DNA from: Heterodera schachtii
Taxonomy: Eukaryota > Nematoda > Chromadorea > Rhabditida > Heteroderidae
Length of the DNA stretch: 64,000 nucleotides
NCBI GenBank assembly: GCA_023374025.1
Contig: SIJG01000014.1
Span: 1,969,077 to 2,033,076, forward strand
Reading direction: 5' to 3'
Below are positions 1 through 12,870 of this stretch, piece after piece. The notes under the pieces were generated by a model, which was given only the letters and a program-made list of their open reading frames with translations, ran no database searches and was not told the DNA's origin. A program made the position numbers and the translations under genes. Position 1 is the stretch's first letter; every line of letters starts with the position of its first letter.

Positions 1-122
1 TTTCGACCGATAGTTGTTTTTTAGATCATATTACCCAACAGCGTAAGCATCGTAAAAATACGATGCTTCATACAGTACCTAAATATCCTATTGTATTGTA
101 TATTGTCGATTTTTTAAAACAG

Positions 123-2213
123 CTTAACGAGCTGGCACAATTGGAGTTGGACATTGCGGAATTGCTGAACGAGGAACAAAAGGACGAAAAGGCGCACCTG
201 CGAAAAGTGCTTCAAGTGGCCGGCAACGCGGAAACGAACTCGTCGAAACAGAGGCGAGAAGACAAAACAGGGGAAAATAAGTTCAAAATCATACTGTATT
301 GTGGTTACAGAAGAAATTAATAGTTTTTAAATATTAAAAACGGATCCATTGCCTTTTCAGGCACATTTTGCTTGGCTATGTGACACGATTTGGCAATGTT
401 CTTTATGTAATAATAATGGCAAAAACATTGTTACCATACCACCATCAATCACTAAATTTAGGATTTCATTGAGCGCGCTGTCTCTGACTGTGAGCAAACG
501 GTGGACGCGGTAAAACATTTCTCTTTTCATTGTCATTGGCCATCGTTTGTCTAATTGTCATTTTGGTGTTTGAGGTGGGCCGGGCACGACTTGATTACCG
601 TGGCTCACTGTTGTGGTTGAAAAAGTGCAGCGAAACATTGGACCCTGGCGATTCGTCACACATGGAAGTGAGAAAAGCAACAGCAAAATACAAATCAATT
701 TTATCGAATTATTTAATTTAAATTTAAATTAGGATTTTCGTAAAGTGCAACATGTTGTAAAGTGTCAAAAGCACCGATTGGATCAGCTGAAGGAGGACAT
801 GGCCATGAAAGTGGGCCTTAAATATGATCATTTTCACACTCAACTTCTGATCAAATGCAAAATGTTCTTTTATGTGTCTGTGTTGCAAAGTGCGCGAAAT
901 CGCATTTTGGCCGACAATTTGGAGGAGTACAAAACGGCACTGCTCACCTTTCACAGCGAAAATGCGGCTGAATTTTGTGCTTCTTCAGAACAATTTGACG
1001 GATTAGAAAGCTATGAAATTGATGTGTTGAAAGTGATTTTTAAAATGCAAAAAGAAACAAAAATAATAATATTTGAATTAAACAAAAAACAATAATTTCA
1101 TTAGCTGATTAAAAATTTTGTTTAATTTTAATTAATTAAAATTATTATTGTAGATTCTTAACGACCCGATCGGATCAGCAATGGAGGATCAACGCAGATC
1201 ACACACAACAGACGGAGTGTCAAAGCCAGACAAATTGAACACTTCGGGCCCGTCCAGTGCCAGAAGAAGGCAACTTTCCGCTGGCAGTGACAATACCGAG
1301 TGAATAATTAATTATCTAATTAGAATTAATTTACCCTTTTAAAAGCTTGGTCGAGCTGGAGGAGGTCGAGCTTGGAGTGGAGGCGAGCGACCCGTCCATG
1401 GAAAGAGTGCGCGAACTGCTCCGTTTCGAGGACGATGCCATGATTGGAATGGCACAACCGGCGGACCAAGTCCGATTGAAATGCCCAGCGGCTACATCTT
1501 CGGAAAGCATCGGGCTGAACTTGCTCAAGCATTCCTCATCTTCTACAGCGAATCTGCTTGATGACCTTCAACACGGATGGGACTCAATTGGCTGTTCATC
1601 TGCAGCACTTTACGATTTAGAGCACAAAACGGAAAATGCAGAGACTAAAAGCCAATTAAATTGTAAATGGTCAATTAATTAGGCATTATTGTTTTTGTTC
1701 TTCAGCTTGTGACTTCATTATAAATGCGCAAAGTGCGAAGCACTTTAAACCCGAAAAAAGCGGTGGTGCACTTTTGGAGGAAATAGAGGTAGCGAGAAAT
1801 ATTACTGGAAAATGCGTCACTAATATAAATATTACGGTAGTATACAGATCTGCCGAAATTTAAGCTTAAATCGATATTAAAAGAATATACTGTATTCCCA
1901 TTACGGTATATTTGTATTTCGCGAGTTCTAATTGGTTTACAAAATTTTTCACCAGCTTAAGATACAAATTAACCATTTTTTATTTCAAAATATTATACTC
2001 TGAATATTTGACAAAGGAATTTAGGACCTTTTGTTCGAAAGCTGTCCTTCAAGTCCAAATATGCACGAATTTGGGACGAATAACAATGGGAATGAACGAA
2101 AAAGCTTGCTAAACATTGTGGACATTGGCGGGGGCGCTGAAAATATGCCGAAATTGGCACCAGCCGCAAATGGCAGCGCAACACACGGCAAAAGGAGAAA
2201 AGGTGATCGGTAA
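123..2213 (+). CDS. ric-19: RIC-19 / ICA69-like AH (BAR-type) domain protein, 5' end missing
   Basis: Nine exons join in consistent phase: 123-280, 361-406, 462-509, 575-667, 733-1032, 1154-1299, 1346-1662, 1706-1788 and 2025-2213 (TAA), about 459 residues. The core matches the arfaptin-homology domain of islet cell autoantigen 1: DYRGSLLWLKKCSETLDP aligns with the family's EYRGALLWMKD.S.ELDP, followed by EDFRKVQ and a long helix ending SYEIDVLK, then LNDP, as in ICA69. The second half is acidic and low complexity (LVELEEVELG, NLLDDL), as expected of the ICA69 tail. The family acts in cytosol on Golgi/dense-core vesicle membranes with RAB-2 and is needed for neuropeptide vesicle maturation in C. 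elegans (family knowledge). The N-terminus lies left of the window. Nothing looks broken. Confidence 0.85.
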
Positions 2214-3972
2214 TAGATTATTATGATTTCGGTTATTAGAATGGGCGATGTGCGCGTATCATTACGAAAAAATAACACTCAAAAAAGCTTCCCTCAAAAA
2301 CCAAAAACTTAATTAATTTATTGAAAAAAAAATTATAATTAGGTAATTAAGATTAATGGGCAACGAACGCATTGCATCAAAGAAAAGAAAAAACGAATTA
2401 TTTGATCGACAGATGAAATTAAATAAATGTCCAATTTTATGTTTATTAATCAATGAATAAATATATGCAAATATTTATCAATCGGTCCTTTCTTTCATTC
2501 AAAAATTCAGGCGAAAATATTCAATTGAACATTGAAGAAAAGATGTCCGACAATAACCGAAGAAATTTAATTGTTTATTGTTCAGGATAAACAACAAAAA
2601 TTTAGCAAAAGCCTCATCACTTGGCGGGCAAAAAAAATTGTGAACAAATTTGAAAATTACTAAATTCTATCCTTAGTTTTATTTATTCTTTATTAGATAT
2701 TTGAGAGAATTTAAAGAAATTTCTTATAAAAAATCCTTTTTATACCCATAAAAATTTTTTCCAAAGAGACCAAAAATCAATTTTAAAATATTTAATTCAA
2801 AGCCTAATTAGGACATTTTTTATGGCATTTATATTGTTTTTTAGGGTGGGGGTCGGTTTAGTCTGAGCCAAGTTTAAACATCATGACTTTTTTTCAGCTG
2901 GCCAAATTTTATAAATTTGGCATCGTTCGAACGCCCGGCCCCTACATGTTTAGAAGCTGTTGATAAGCTATTTCTAAGCGATTGAAAACTTTTTAAAAAA
3001 ATTGCAACATGAATACTGCACAAAGGTCAAAATTTTTGCATATTTTTACTTATAAATTTTTTACATGTCCGTATATCTTTGTGTTTTTTGGAAAGCCAAT
3101 AGAGCTTGTTAAGAGCTTTCGAATGACACCAAGTTTATTGGATTTGGTCAACAAAGAAAAAAGTTATGATGTTCTAAACTTGTCTCAGACTAAACTGTCC
3201 CAGTCCGTTTTTTTATAGTTTGAAATGAGAAACAAAAGAAACTTGGCAATATTTAAAGACAATGCGAAATTAAATTTAAAAAAACCCATCAAATAAATTA
3301 ATAGGAAAGAAATGCCAAAATTGCAAAAGATGCTTAAAGTAGGCAAGGAACGCATGAGAAAATGGAGAAATGTATTTGCGAATTATTTAACAAAATAAAA
3401 TAAATATTTCAAAATTTTTAAGCCGAACACAATTAAGTGTGGAAGAAAACATTTGGAATTGGAATTTACCAAAAGGAAAAAAACAAAATTTTTAATTCGG
3501 TGATTTTGAGTTAATAAATTAAATTATTGTTAATTGGTGTGTATTTTTGTTGAATTTCATTATTAAAGTGCTCGAGAGCCCTTAGGTTTCTCGATTAATT
3601 AATTTATAAATTTCATTTGTTTCAGAAAAAAAAAGTTACGGTTTAATTTCTGAAATCTCTATTTCGATTTTTTAATTATGCATAATTACAAAATATTTCG
3701 AAAGAATATTTATTTTAAATTTTTAAACACTTTAATCAACTAATGTCTAAAGTGACTTAACCGGAAAGTCTTTTCTAATTTTCTTTAAAAAAATTTGACG
3801 TGTCAAAATTGTTATGCATTTTTTGTTAAATAAAATAATATAATTGGAATCGATGAGAAATTACATTTGATATTAAAATTTAGAGAATATTCACTCTCAT
3901 AAATTAGTCATTTTAATTTTTTATTTGAAAATAATAAAGAAAATACGCACGATGCTTTAATTATTATTAAAA
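2214..3972. other. Intergenic, AT-rich, between ric-19 and PAP-A
   Basis: No convincing exon is visible. The stretch holds one long-inverted-repeat element (listed separately) and otherwise A/T-rich sequence. The promoter of PAP-A should lie at its right end, but no motif was recognised. Confidence 0.5.
2851..3207. repeat. Foldback-type repeat (long terminal inverted repeats)
   Basis: The left end reads GGTTTAGTCTGAG and the right end CTCAGACTAAACTG, and the pairing continues inward for about 40 bp (AAGTTT..ACATCAT.ACTTTTTT). An inner segment, AAGCTC..CATTCGAAAG read on the minus strand, is shared with the foldback element at 59.7-60.1 kb, so both belong to one dispersed family. It has no coding capacity. 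Class unknown. Confidence 0.6.
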
Positions 3973-6859
3973 ATGCGCTTAATATTTTCACTGCTTTTCT
4001 TTTCGTTGCCTTTTCCCGCTTCGTTTGTCATCCCCGGCATGAAAGGTTTATTTAATTTGTCATTGCTCACTTTGGCATTTTGTTGCCCCGCTTTTTCAGC
4101 GCTTCGCCAAATGTTTCTCTCATTTCGCTTCTCGTTTAGCCCCAGCGGTGGCTGTCAACACATTTTGCTGGACGATTTTTACACGGAATATTTGCAAGAA
4201 AATGCCAACGAAAATTTAATGGAAAAGCGAATTGCCATTTACACAATGATTTACATGTTGCATCAGAAGACGGAGCAAAACAAACCCGTTTTGATGAAAA
4301 TGAAAGCCTATTTAAGGGAGGAAGAAGAAGCGGACATAACGCAACTGCAGCAGACAATTAGCAGGGTGGAGAACATGCTAACGGACAGCTTTTATTACCA
4401 CGTGAACAAAGCATTAGCCTGGTGACAACAGTTAAAATCACAATTTTACATTTTTCTACTAATGAATAAGAGACGGATTTTATTTATTTTCAATATTTTT
4501 TCTATTTTTATCTTTCATGAATTAAAATGGTTTCGAAAATTTAATTGTTTAAGATAAAATTGAAACCAAATATAAAAAATTTGTCCATGTTTTGGCAATT
4601 TTTGTCCAAATTTCAGCGTTTTGTCCATGTTTTTGTTGGGTTTTTTCTATATTTTAAACTATATTTTGAAATTTTTTGTCCATATAAATCCGCTCCCTAT
4701 TAATTTAAGGCTAATTTTATCATTTTTGGTCGAATTTTTTTTTATAAATTTAAAAGAATTTCCTTTTTAAACATGTTTTCTTTTTTAAAACTCAATTTTT
4801 TTATAATTCTCATCAAATGTTTTCGGCAGTGCCAACCGTTGGCCAACCCTTCCGCCGCCACAAAAAAAATTGAAATCAGTTTAATTATAATTCATGTTTT
4901 CCTTTTCACTAATTAAGCATCCATAGTTCGCTTGTTGCCCCATTATACACATTGCCAAATAACAATTGCCGTTTGTCCGAAAACGATTTCTTGACCATGT
5001 CGCTGTGCAATTTGCTTCGCGTCCGCCATGAATTGAACAAAGCGCTGGGAGAAAAGCCCCCCGAGGGAAAATCCGCCGAAATGGAAAAAGTGCCGCCGTG
5101 CAAAACATTGAGCGATGCCAAGGAAAGTGTGGAGAACAATTGGCAACTCATTTTGGATTTGATGCTCAGCGATTTGATGCATTTCTTTACGGGGCGGAAA
5201 AAATTGTGCAACTTTTTTAAGTTAGCAGTGAATTAAAATAAAACAATTAAAATGGATAAAAAACATTTGAACTTTGGGGTTATTTAACAAAAATGCTCCA
5301 GTTTAAGTAAGAAAAAACTTAAAAAATAGCAATAAACACATAAAAAATGCAAATAAAAAATAATTATAAGCAATAAAAAATGCTTTAGTGCTGTACGGAA
5401 AAGGAATGATTACGCTGAACTCCAAGCAATTAGGACAAAATTCGTGAAATTGTTCGGCTTCCCAAGAATGGCAATGATTAGCAACGCACACCATGAAACA
5501 CTGGGGTTTTTATGTCGGTTTAATGAAATTAAATTTAAATTAAATTAAATTATAAACGATTATTTTTTGTTTTTTAGTTTCTTTCCAACGATACAATGAT
5601 TTGTACGCGCAATTGTACGAATCTTTTTTTGAAGCGAACACAAAAGTTGGTAGATGGAGAGCTCGAATTGTTTTGGAAACTTTTTTGTACGGAGAATGGG
5701 CCGAAGATTTTTTGGGGAATGCATCTCAAAAAATATCGACGGGGGAAAGTTCGTTTTAATTGAATAATTGTCATTAATGACATTGGCATTTTTACCCGTT
5801 CATGCAAATAAACACAGAAATTTGAAGGTGAATTCAGTGAATTGGTCCAAGAATTGGTCGTAAATGTCATCGATCAGTTGAGGTTCGATTGGCTTTTATA
5901 TTCGAAACTTTTTTGGCATTATGACAAAAAAATTCGTTTGAACGTTGAAAATTTTGCGCGAAATGGCAAAGTGTCAAAAATTAGCGAACGATTTTTAGCA
6001 GACACCAAAATGTATAAGCAAATGGTGAGCGAGAAGAAGGTGAGTAGCAGAAAATAATAAATAAACGAATAACTCAATGTTTCATTAAGTTTTGGACCGA
6101 AAATTCAAATTTGCATTTATTTTTGTACATATGAACAGTTTATATATTCAATATTTGCTTAAAGAAACTTAAGAAATACAATAAAAAACCAAAAAATGGA
6201 TTTAAAACTTAAAAAAGCAAAATTTTTATTGTCGTCCGTAGTATAAAAATAAAAATTTTAAAAATTGGTTTTAACTTTTTCCGTAGAATAATATATGAAA
6301 ATAAAAACAAAATTATCTGAACTTTTTAAAAAATCCGCAAATAAAAAATTCCCCGCCATGAAAAAACTTATGCCTAAATATTATGCTTTTGTTTTAGAAT
6401 GTTCCGCTTATGTGGGAGAATGGACCCGAGGACGTAACTCTGCTGAATGTTCTCGCAATTTGTACCGAAGAAATATTCGCACAAATTCGGCGAATTGAAA
6501 AAATGCAAAATTTCTCCACAAAAAATAAGGCGACAGAAAAATTTTCTGAAGAATTTCTTTTAGAATTTACGCTGTGTTTGAACAGAAATTTAAAAAAAGT
6601 AAAAAAGAACAATTTTTTGGGGAAATTACATTTAAAGAAAATTAGCAAAATAATTAACGATCAATCGGAAGATGAAGAAAAACATAAAAAAATGTTCTCC
6701 AAAAACGGTTTTTGTTGTAACTAATTTTTAAAAATATTACAAATAATTCTTTAGAAAAATTACTGAAAAATTTTCTAAACGGCGAAGAAATTACAAAAAT
6801 TAGGAAAATGTTAGCACCGGTAATTTATTATTTAAAAAACAGAAAAAGTGTTTCAATTT

Positions 6860-9800
6860 AAGACCGAATATTTAACAGCAAATGAACAATTGTCTGCTTC
6901 TTCTGATTCATCCGATGGAGAAGAAATTTTTACAGATGCAAAAGAAAATTTCAAAAAGAAAAATGAAAATGAGACAAAAATTATGAATAAAATTGAAGAA
7001 AAAACGGAAAAAATTTCAGAAAATTTAAATGAAAAGGAAAAAGAACTTTCAAATTTAAATATTCAGCAAAATGATGAAGAAAACTCGAAAAAGAAAAAAA
7101 AAGAAAAGGAAAAGGAAAAAGCGAAATGGAAGAAAAAAGAAGAGGAAAAAGGCAAAAAGAAAGGAAAAATATTATCAAAAAGTGAAAAATTAAAAAAATC
7201 AAAAGCATAAGAAGAAAAAGAGACAAAAGAAAAAGGAAATTCGGAAGAATTAAAAATGAAAAGTGAAAAAGAAATAAAAAACAAAAAAATAATCGAAAAT
7301 GGGAAAAAAATAACGAAAGAACGGTGGAAAAACATTCAGCAGAACAAAAATGGGAAATGACAGGAGAGACAAGTGGGTAAATGAAATTGGAATTTAAAAT
7401 ATAAAAAATTAAAACATGAATATTTATTAGTAGGGATGCCATCTTTAATATTTTTTATAAAAGTTTTTTAGGTACCAAAAACCCAAAAAGGCTAAATTTT
7501 CGTTCTATTTAAATTTTAAAACTTTAAAAATTTCCAAGGATTTAAAAAATAAGCAAAACCTTAACAGATATAATAAAAAATGGGCAAAAGCTTTAAGTAG
7601 AAAAAATCTGAAATAGGAAAAATAGGCATAGAAAGTTAATCTTAAAATAATTATTTAAGGTAAAAATGAGGGAAGCGATGAAAATTCGACAAAAAGTGCC
7701 GAAACGCGTCGATCACTTGACGAAATGATAAACCCAAAACAGAATTTAACAGTGATCAGTGATCATTGTTTGCCTTTTCTAAACAATGCCATCGAAACGG
7801 ACTTTTTCGAATTCAAAGTGAAAAAAGTCACCAAATTTTCTGACGACAATTATCTAAAAGCAATGTACCAGAAATTAATTGACCTTATAAAGAGTGAAAA
7901 TTCGGAGAAAATTTCCAAAATTGAAAATCCAACGATAAAATCGCTGCTCAGAGTGTTGGACATTGGCATTTACGTCAACCAAATTTACCAGCGAATCAAA
8001 GCGGCGAATCAGCTGAAGGAAGTCGCAGAAAAACAGCACTTCCAATTGAATCCATCTCAAAAATTCAGCAATCACTTTGATGGCATTTTGTCCACCATTT
8101 CAAGGTTTGGCCATTTTATTTTTGATTGGCACAGTGAAATATTTGAAAAAAAGACTTTCACGATTTTTTGTTTTAAAACAATTTCGGGCATTTGTAATTA
8201 TTTCAGTCATCGTTTCTTTTTTCACTATTTCTTTGATTTTAAGATTATTTAGGCATTTCATAAGAATTCTTGAATATAAAAAAATGTAAAAAAAATAAAA
8301 AATAAAAATTCACATATAAGTAACGACATAGCAATATTTCTAAAATGTGCACAAAAAGGCAAAAAAGTTTTATTGAGAATAAATTTGTTCAATATTTCAT
8401 AAACATCGGCAAAAAACGGTCAGGAAGAAAAAGCAATTTAAATTTGAAATTTAATTAACCATTAATTTCAGAAATTGACCTGTCAAAAGGCACCGACATG
8501 AGGCATTTGCTGAAAACAGTTCATTTGGAACTTAAACAGCTTATAATTGGGCCAATTTCTGCAGAAGAAAAGGGCAAAAGTTTGGAAAATGAAATTTGCA
8601 ATATGAGCAATCAAATGCATTTGAGAAATTTTGTAAAATTTATAATCAAAACGCCAAAAAGCGAATGGGAAAAATTGGACAAAATTTGCCAAAAACAAAT
8701 TTTGTTGACGATAATTAAATTTGGAAATGCCAACAAAAGTGGTAAAGAAGAGGAGGAAGAAAAGAACAATTACCGAAAAGTTTTTGAAGCATTTGCAAAA
8801 TACGAAATTTCATATGAAAAATTTGAAGCGCAAAGGAAATTAGGCAAATTTAAATGGAATTTAAATGATTAATTAAATAATTATTCTTAAAACATATTCA
8901 TTCAGATCAACATTTGCTAAATTTATATCAAACGGACAAATTTTTGAATGAATTTATTGAAGAAAGAAAACGCCGAAGTTTTTCAACATTAAAAAATGAA
9001 GAACTTCCTGAATTATTACAAGAAATAAAATTCATTCAACGGAAGGACACAAATAATGAAATGGTTTTAAAATAATTATTTTAAAATTAATAACTAATTG
9101 ACAAATTTAGTTGACAAAAACATTAGAAAATGACGAATTTATGGGAGATAAGAAAGAACATTTCTGTGAATTGATTAGCGAATTGCAAAATATAATCCAA
9201 AAATGGGTAAAAATATCAAAAAAAATTAAAAATTAAAATTAAAATTGCTAATTTAATTTAATAAAAAAAATTAAGTCGGAAGATGCAAAATTGGAAACGA
9301 AAAATGCAAATTTTATCAAAAACAAAAATGAGAATTTCCAGCCAATTTGCTTGTTGCCGGAAGGGTTTAACCGCCAAAAAATCTTCGGAACTGTCCAATT
9401 TGAGCACAGTAAGAAGAATGGATGCCAAAATGGGTCACTTTACTGTATTCTTTGCAATGTAAGAAAATAAAAAAATTAAATTAAATTGAGAAATAATATA
9501 ATATAATTAATGGTGGGATTTTTAGGCTATTCCTCGAATATGTTGAATTAGGAATTAAAATGCATTTTAGATGTGATTTGGAGTTCCTAAGATGACTTTT
9601 CAAATGCTACTTTTGCCATTTTTAAATGCCTATTTAAAGACACCACTAAAATGGAAAATTTTTCAAAAATTATTCACTAAATCTTTGATCAAATCTTCTA
9701 ATTTTCAAAATTATAATCATTAAGAAAAAATATTCAAAATCTTATTATTAATTTATAATACATTTGTTAAAAAATTTAGTCCGTTTTTTCAAGTTTTGCC

Positions 9801-11859
9801 AATTTTTGGGGATTTTCGTGTCTAAATCTCGATTCCTAATAAAATAATATTCACAGAATTTGCACACTTTGTCCATTCAAAAATATGAGAAGGACGAGCA
9901 TTTGTCCGTGCCAACATTGAAAATGGTTTTTATGGGAGTGCACATTTTAATTCCGTTCATTTTCGTGCCAATTTTAAAACATTTGCCAATCGGAAAATAT
10001 AATGCCAAACAAGTTGAAAGAATTGGGAAAATAATGGCACAAAAAATTGAGAATTTATTGGCAAATGACAATTTGGACGAAGCACAACACAAATTTGAGT
10101 GGATAAAGCGAAACGAACAAATGCAAGAAAAGAATGAAGCATTGTCAAAAGCATGTAAACAAATGGATTGATTAATTATTAATTAGTTGATTAATTAGTA
10201 ATTAATAATGCTAATTAAAGCGAACCTTTAATTAATAACAAATTAAGCAAAAGAAAAAGCGGTTGAAATTGAGGAAGAAATTAGACAAATGCTAAGCATT
10301 GAAATGTTAGTGGAAGAACACAAACGAAATGCATTAATAAACAGAGAAAAGGTCAAAGAAATGAAAGCGATGTTGACAATTTTATCGGGTATTATTTTTA
10401 TTATTATTATTATTATTATTAGATAATTTTAAATATTAATTTCAATGTTAATTTTAAGATTACGGAAGTGACATTAAAATTTTGAATTTTCTATTAACGG
10501 ACAATGAAATTGGCACTGATCAAATTGCAAAAGAAAGCAAAAAGCTGAGCCTATTTCTGCAAGCAAATGCTTATTTGGAACATTGGGCAAAAAGTAAAAA
10601 ATGAATTAAATAATTTAAAAGAAACGTTTTTCAGATAAAAACATTTACAGCACTGAAATGGGATTTTTGGACACGAAAATGCTCAAAATAATGCTAACGA
10701 AAGTGTTTCTGCTTTACCCAACAGCTTCTTCGCTTCCTTTCATAATTCACAAATTCTTTCTGACCTTCTCAACATGGTAATCAAAAAAAAAACTCAAATA
10801 ATTTTAGTTCCATATTTAATTAAAATTTAATTAAATTGTTTTTCAAACTTTTTGGAGTCGAAAAATTCCATTCCAAATTCCTTAAAATAGGCCAAGTTTT
10901 TCCCAAAATTCAGGCATTGGCCATTGCCTGTTCAGTTGGAAATGGTAAATGCCAATCAGAAAAGTAGTGGTGCCATTTTGATTTGGTCGCCAGGGAGAGA
11001 ATGGACGAAAAAGCAAACTTTGGCACCGAACGGATTGAGAAAAGTGTTGAAGAGAGTGCTGACAATGCCAATAATAAGGCCAATGTTCCCAGAAGAGAAT
11101 TTGGGCCAAGAAATTAATTTGCTAAATGCGCAAGTCATCCGATGGAAAATGCGAGAAGGTCTTTTTAAATTTAAAAATTTTTGGATAATTATTCCGTTTT
11201 TTTGTGGTTAATTGCAGCGATAATTCACCTTTGGCACGGGAATGATTTGTCGGCATTAAATGAAGAATTGAACAAACCAACAGAATTCATTGACACGGTT
11301 TTTGAACAGTTTTCTGTCAATTTTTGAAATATAAATTTTGCATTTAGTACTCCGATTTTGTTACAATTAAATGCGTCGGCTCCGAATTTTTTATTGGAAA
11401 ATTCTGTGATTTTGTTGGCAAACGAATTGGGCACAAATTGTTAAATTATGCTGAAGAATTTTTGGAGGATTCGGTCGAATTTTTTCATTTATATCACAAA
11501 ATTATGAACCTTCAGCCTCAAATTAAAGAACAAAATTTTCTAAGGATTCAACAGAGCCCAAAAAAGTTGGAATTATTAATTTCCGATAAAATCTAATTAT
11601 CGAATATATTTAAATTTTCATTTAATTCAATTTTTAAAGTATTGGCCAATTTGAAATGCTGTGGATTGTCGGAATTCAATTTAAAGAAAATTTAAAATAC
11701 AAAAAAATGAAAGAAATTAAGGAAAAATTGGGGGAAAATTTGATAACAAATTTTGATGTTGAAACTGTCAATGACTTTCAACAATTCGCCTTTTTCAATG
11801 TCAAATTGCACTCAACAATTCACGAGAGAAATGAACTCAAAAAATTATTGAATTTTTAG
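6860..11859 (+). repeat. Left arm of large inverted duplication (partner 24934-31010)
   Basis: From exon 9 of PAP-A to its stop codon the sequence, introns included, is nearly the same as the reverse complement of 24934-31010. Left of 6860 the two copies align only at protein level. Homology also ends abruptly at the stop codon. The right arm is about 1 kb longer because of a 674-bp foldback insertion and a few hundred extra bases in another intron. Confidence 0.8.
10391..10424. repeat. (TTA)n microsatellite in PAP-A intron
   Basis: A TTA/ATT run follows the donor of the exon ending near 10388. The matching PAP-B intron has an (AAT)n run at 27064-27096. The intron position is conserved between the two arms. 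Confidence 0.85.
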
Positions 11860-12239
11860 TTCCAACTTATTAAATAAATCATATAATTATTTTATCTTTT
11901 CACCTATTAATGCAGTATATATGCTCAATTTAATTGCAAATAAAGTTCACCCAAAATCGGCTCAATTTCCCTTCAACAATTGGTTAAAAGTTAATTAGCT
12001 TCATCAAGCCATAATTTGAAATTTTTATCCGTATAAAAAATACATTATGGCAAGAATGAGAGAAACGAGCAAAGAAAGGGCTCATAGAGTCCAATTTCTC
12101 ATCGGTTCATCCAATTAACACCATCTTCTGGCATCACTCCCCCATTCCAATTTTCCATCAGTAGTTTTTGCGCCTTCCTCTCATTTAGATCTCAGTCTTT
12201 CTGAAATTACTTTACAATTATCTAATTGACCAATTAGTG
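11860..12239. other. Intergenic gap between convergent PAP-A and the LEA-like gene
   Basis: AT-rich sequence with no exon-like ORF. It should hold the 3' ends of both flanking genes. I see no other feature. Confidence 0.5.
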
Positions 12240-12870
12240 CTAATTGTGTGCCCACCGGTCGGCCTCTCCCGCCACTTTTCTCCCGCCCTCCTTCAACTGT
12301 TCCGTCTTCTCTTTTCCGTATTCCTTTGCGCTCTCATATCGCTCTTGTGCCCCCTGCTTCGCGCCTTCGTACCCTTCCGACGCTTTTTCGCGCGCTGATT
12401 CGGCGTAATCGGACTAATGAATATAAAATTCCGGTTTTAAATAATTCAACAGAATTTCCAAGAAAGCACCGCTTTGTCCTTCGTTTCTGTGGCTTTGTCA
12501 GTCGCCGTTTCCTTTGCAGAAGAAAACGTATCGGCAACCTGTAAAACATTCTTCCAACTTTTTCCTCTTTGTTCTTACAGGATTCGGTGCTACAGTACCC
12601 CTCCCCGCCTTACCGAGTCCTTCGCCCCCACCAGCCAATCCTTCGTGCCTTCCGCCGCGTTCGACAGAGTGTCCTTGGTTTTCTCGAAGATGCCTTTGTC
12701 CTCCTCCCGCTGCTGTTCGTTCGGCGGCTGCTGCACAGTCACTTGGACAAAGCCAACAACGATAAATGCCAATGCTGTAACATTGACGGCAGTTTAATTG
12801 AGTTTAATTAATGGGGAGGTCCGTACTTACCCCAAATGAGCAAGCAATTAAGAGCAGTTTTGGAAAGCAT
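12240..12870 (-). CDS. Small secreted LEA-like (11-mer amphipathic repeat) protein
   Basis: Four exons on the minus strand join in phase: 12870-12831, 12774-12614, 12538-12470 and 12413-12240, 147 residues. The start MLSKTALNCLLIWALAFIVV is a signal peptide or N-terminal anchor split by the first intron (TGGG|GTAAGT ... TTACAG). The rest is hydrophilic and Ala/Lys/Glu-rich in an 11-residue rhythm (KTKDTLSNAAEGTKDWL, AKETATDKATETKDKA, AREKASEGYEGAKQGAQERY), the pattern of group-3 LEA proteins, which protect against drying in nematodes (family knowledge). Export through the secretory pathway is inferred. A perilipin- or apolipoprotein-like amphipathic protein is an alternative. GC content is higher than in neighbouring genes. 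Confidence 0.75.

Larger units (their letters stand above)
3973..11859 (+). pseudogene. PAP-A: secreted poly(A)-polymerase-like protein gene, degenerate catalytic site, broken reading frame
   Basis: About 22 exons (roughly 1,600 codons) can be chained. Exon 1 (3973-4045) encodes a signal peptide (MRLIFSLLFFSLPFPASF). Exons 2-8 (4100-6819) form a helical module with no family I recognise. Exon 9 (6863-7372) is a Lys/Glu-rich coiled coil. Exons 13-22 (9111-11859) match canonical poly(A) polymerase: IIQKW before the catalytic region, [54 protein letters not shown] and MLWIVGIQF. All three catalytic Asp are absent. Disruptions relative to PAP-B: a TAA at 7208-7210 where PAP-B has TCA, indels in the Lys-rich exon near 7280, and one extra A at the exon-10 donor (8102-8104). 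The PAP part was probably inherited from an active enzyme. The locus is likely a pseudogene or encodes a truncated secreted N-terminal product. Confidence 0.75.

Noticed and set aside
6981..7442. Phe-rich minus-strand ORF (and its plus-strand twin at 30.5-30.84 kb)
   Set aside because: Shadows of the Lys-rich coiled-coil exons of PAP-A and PAP-B.
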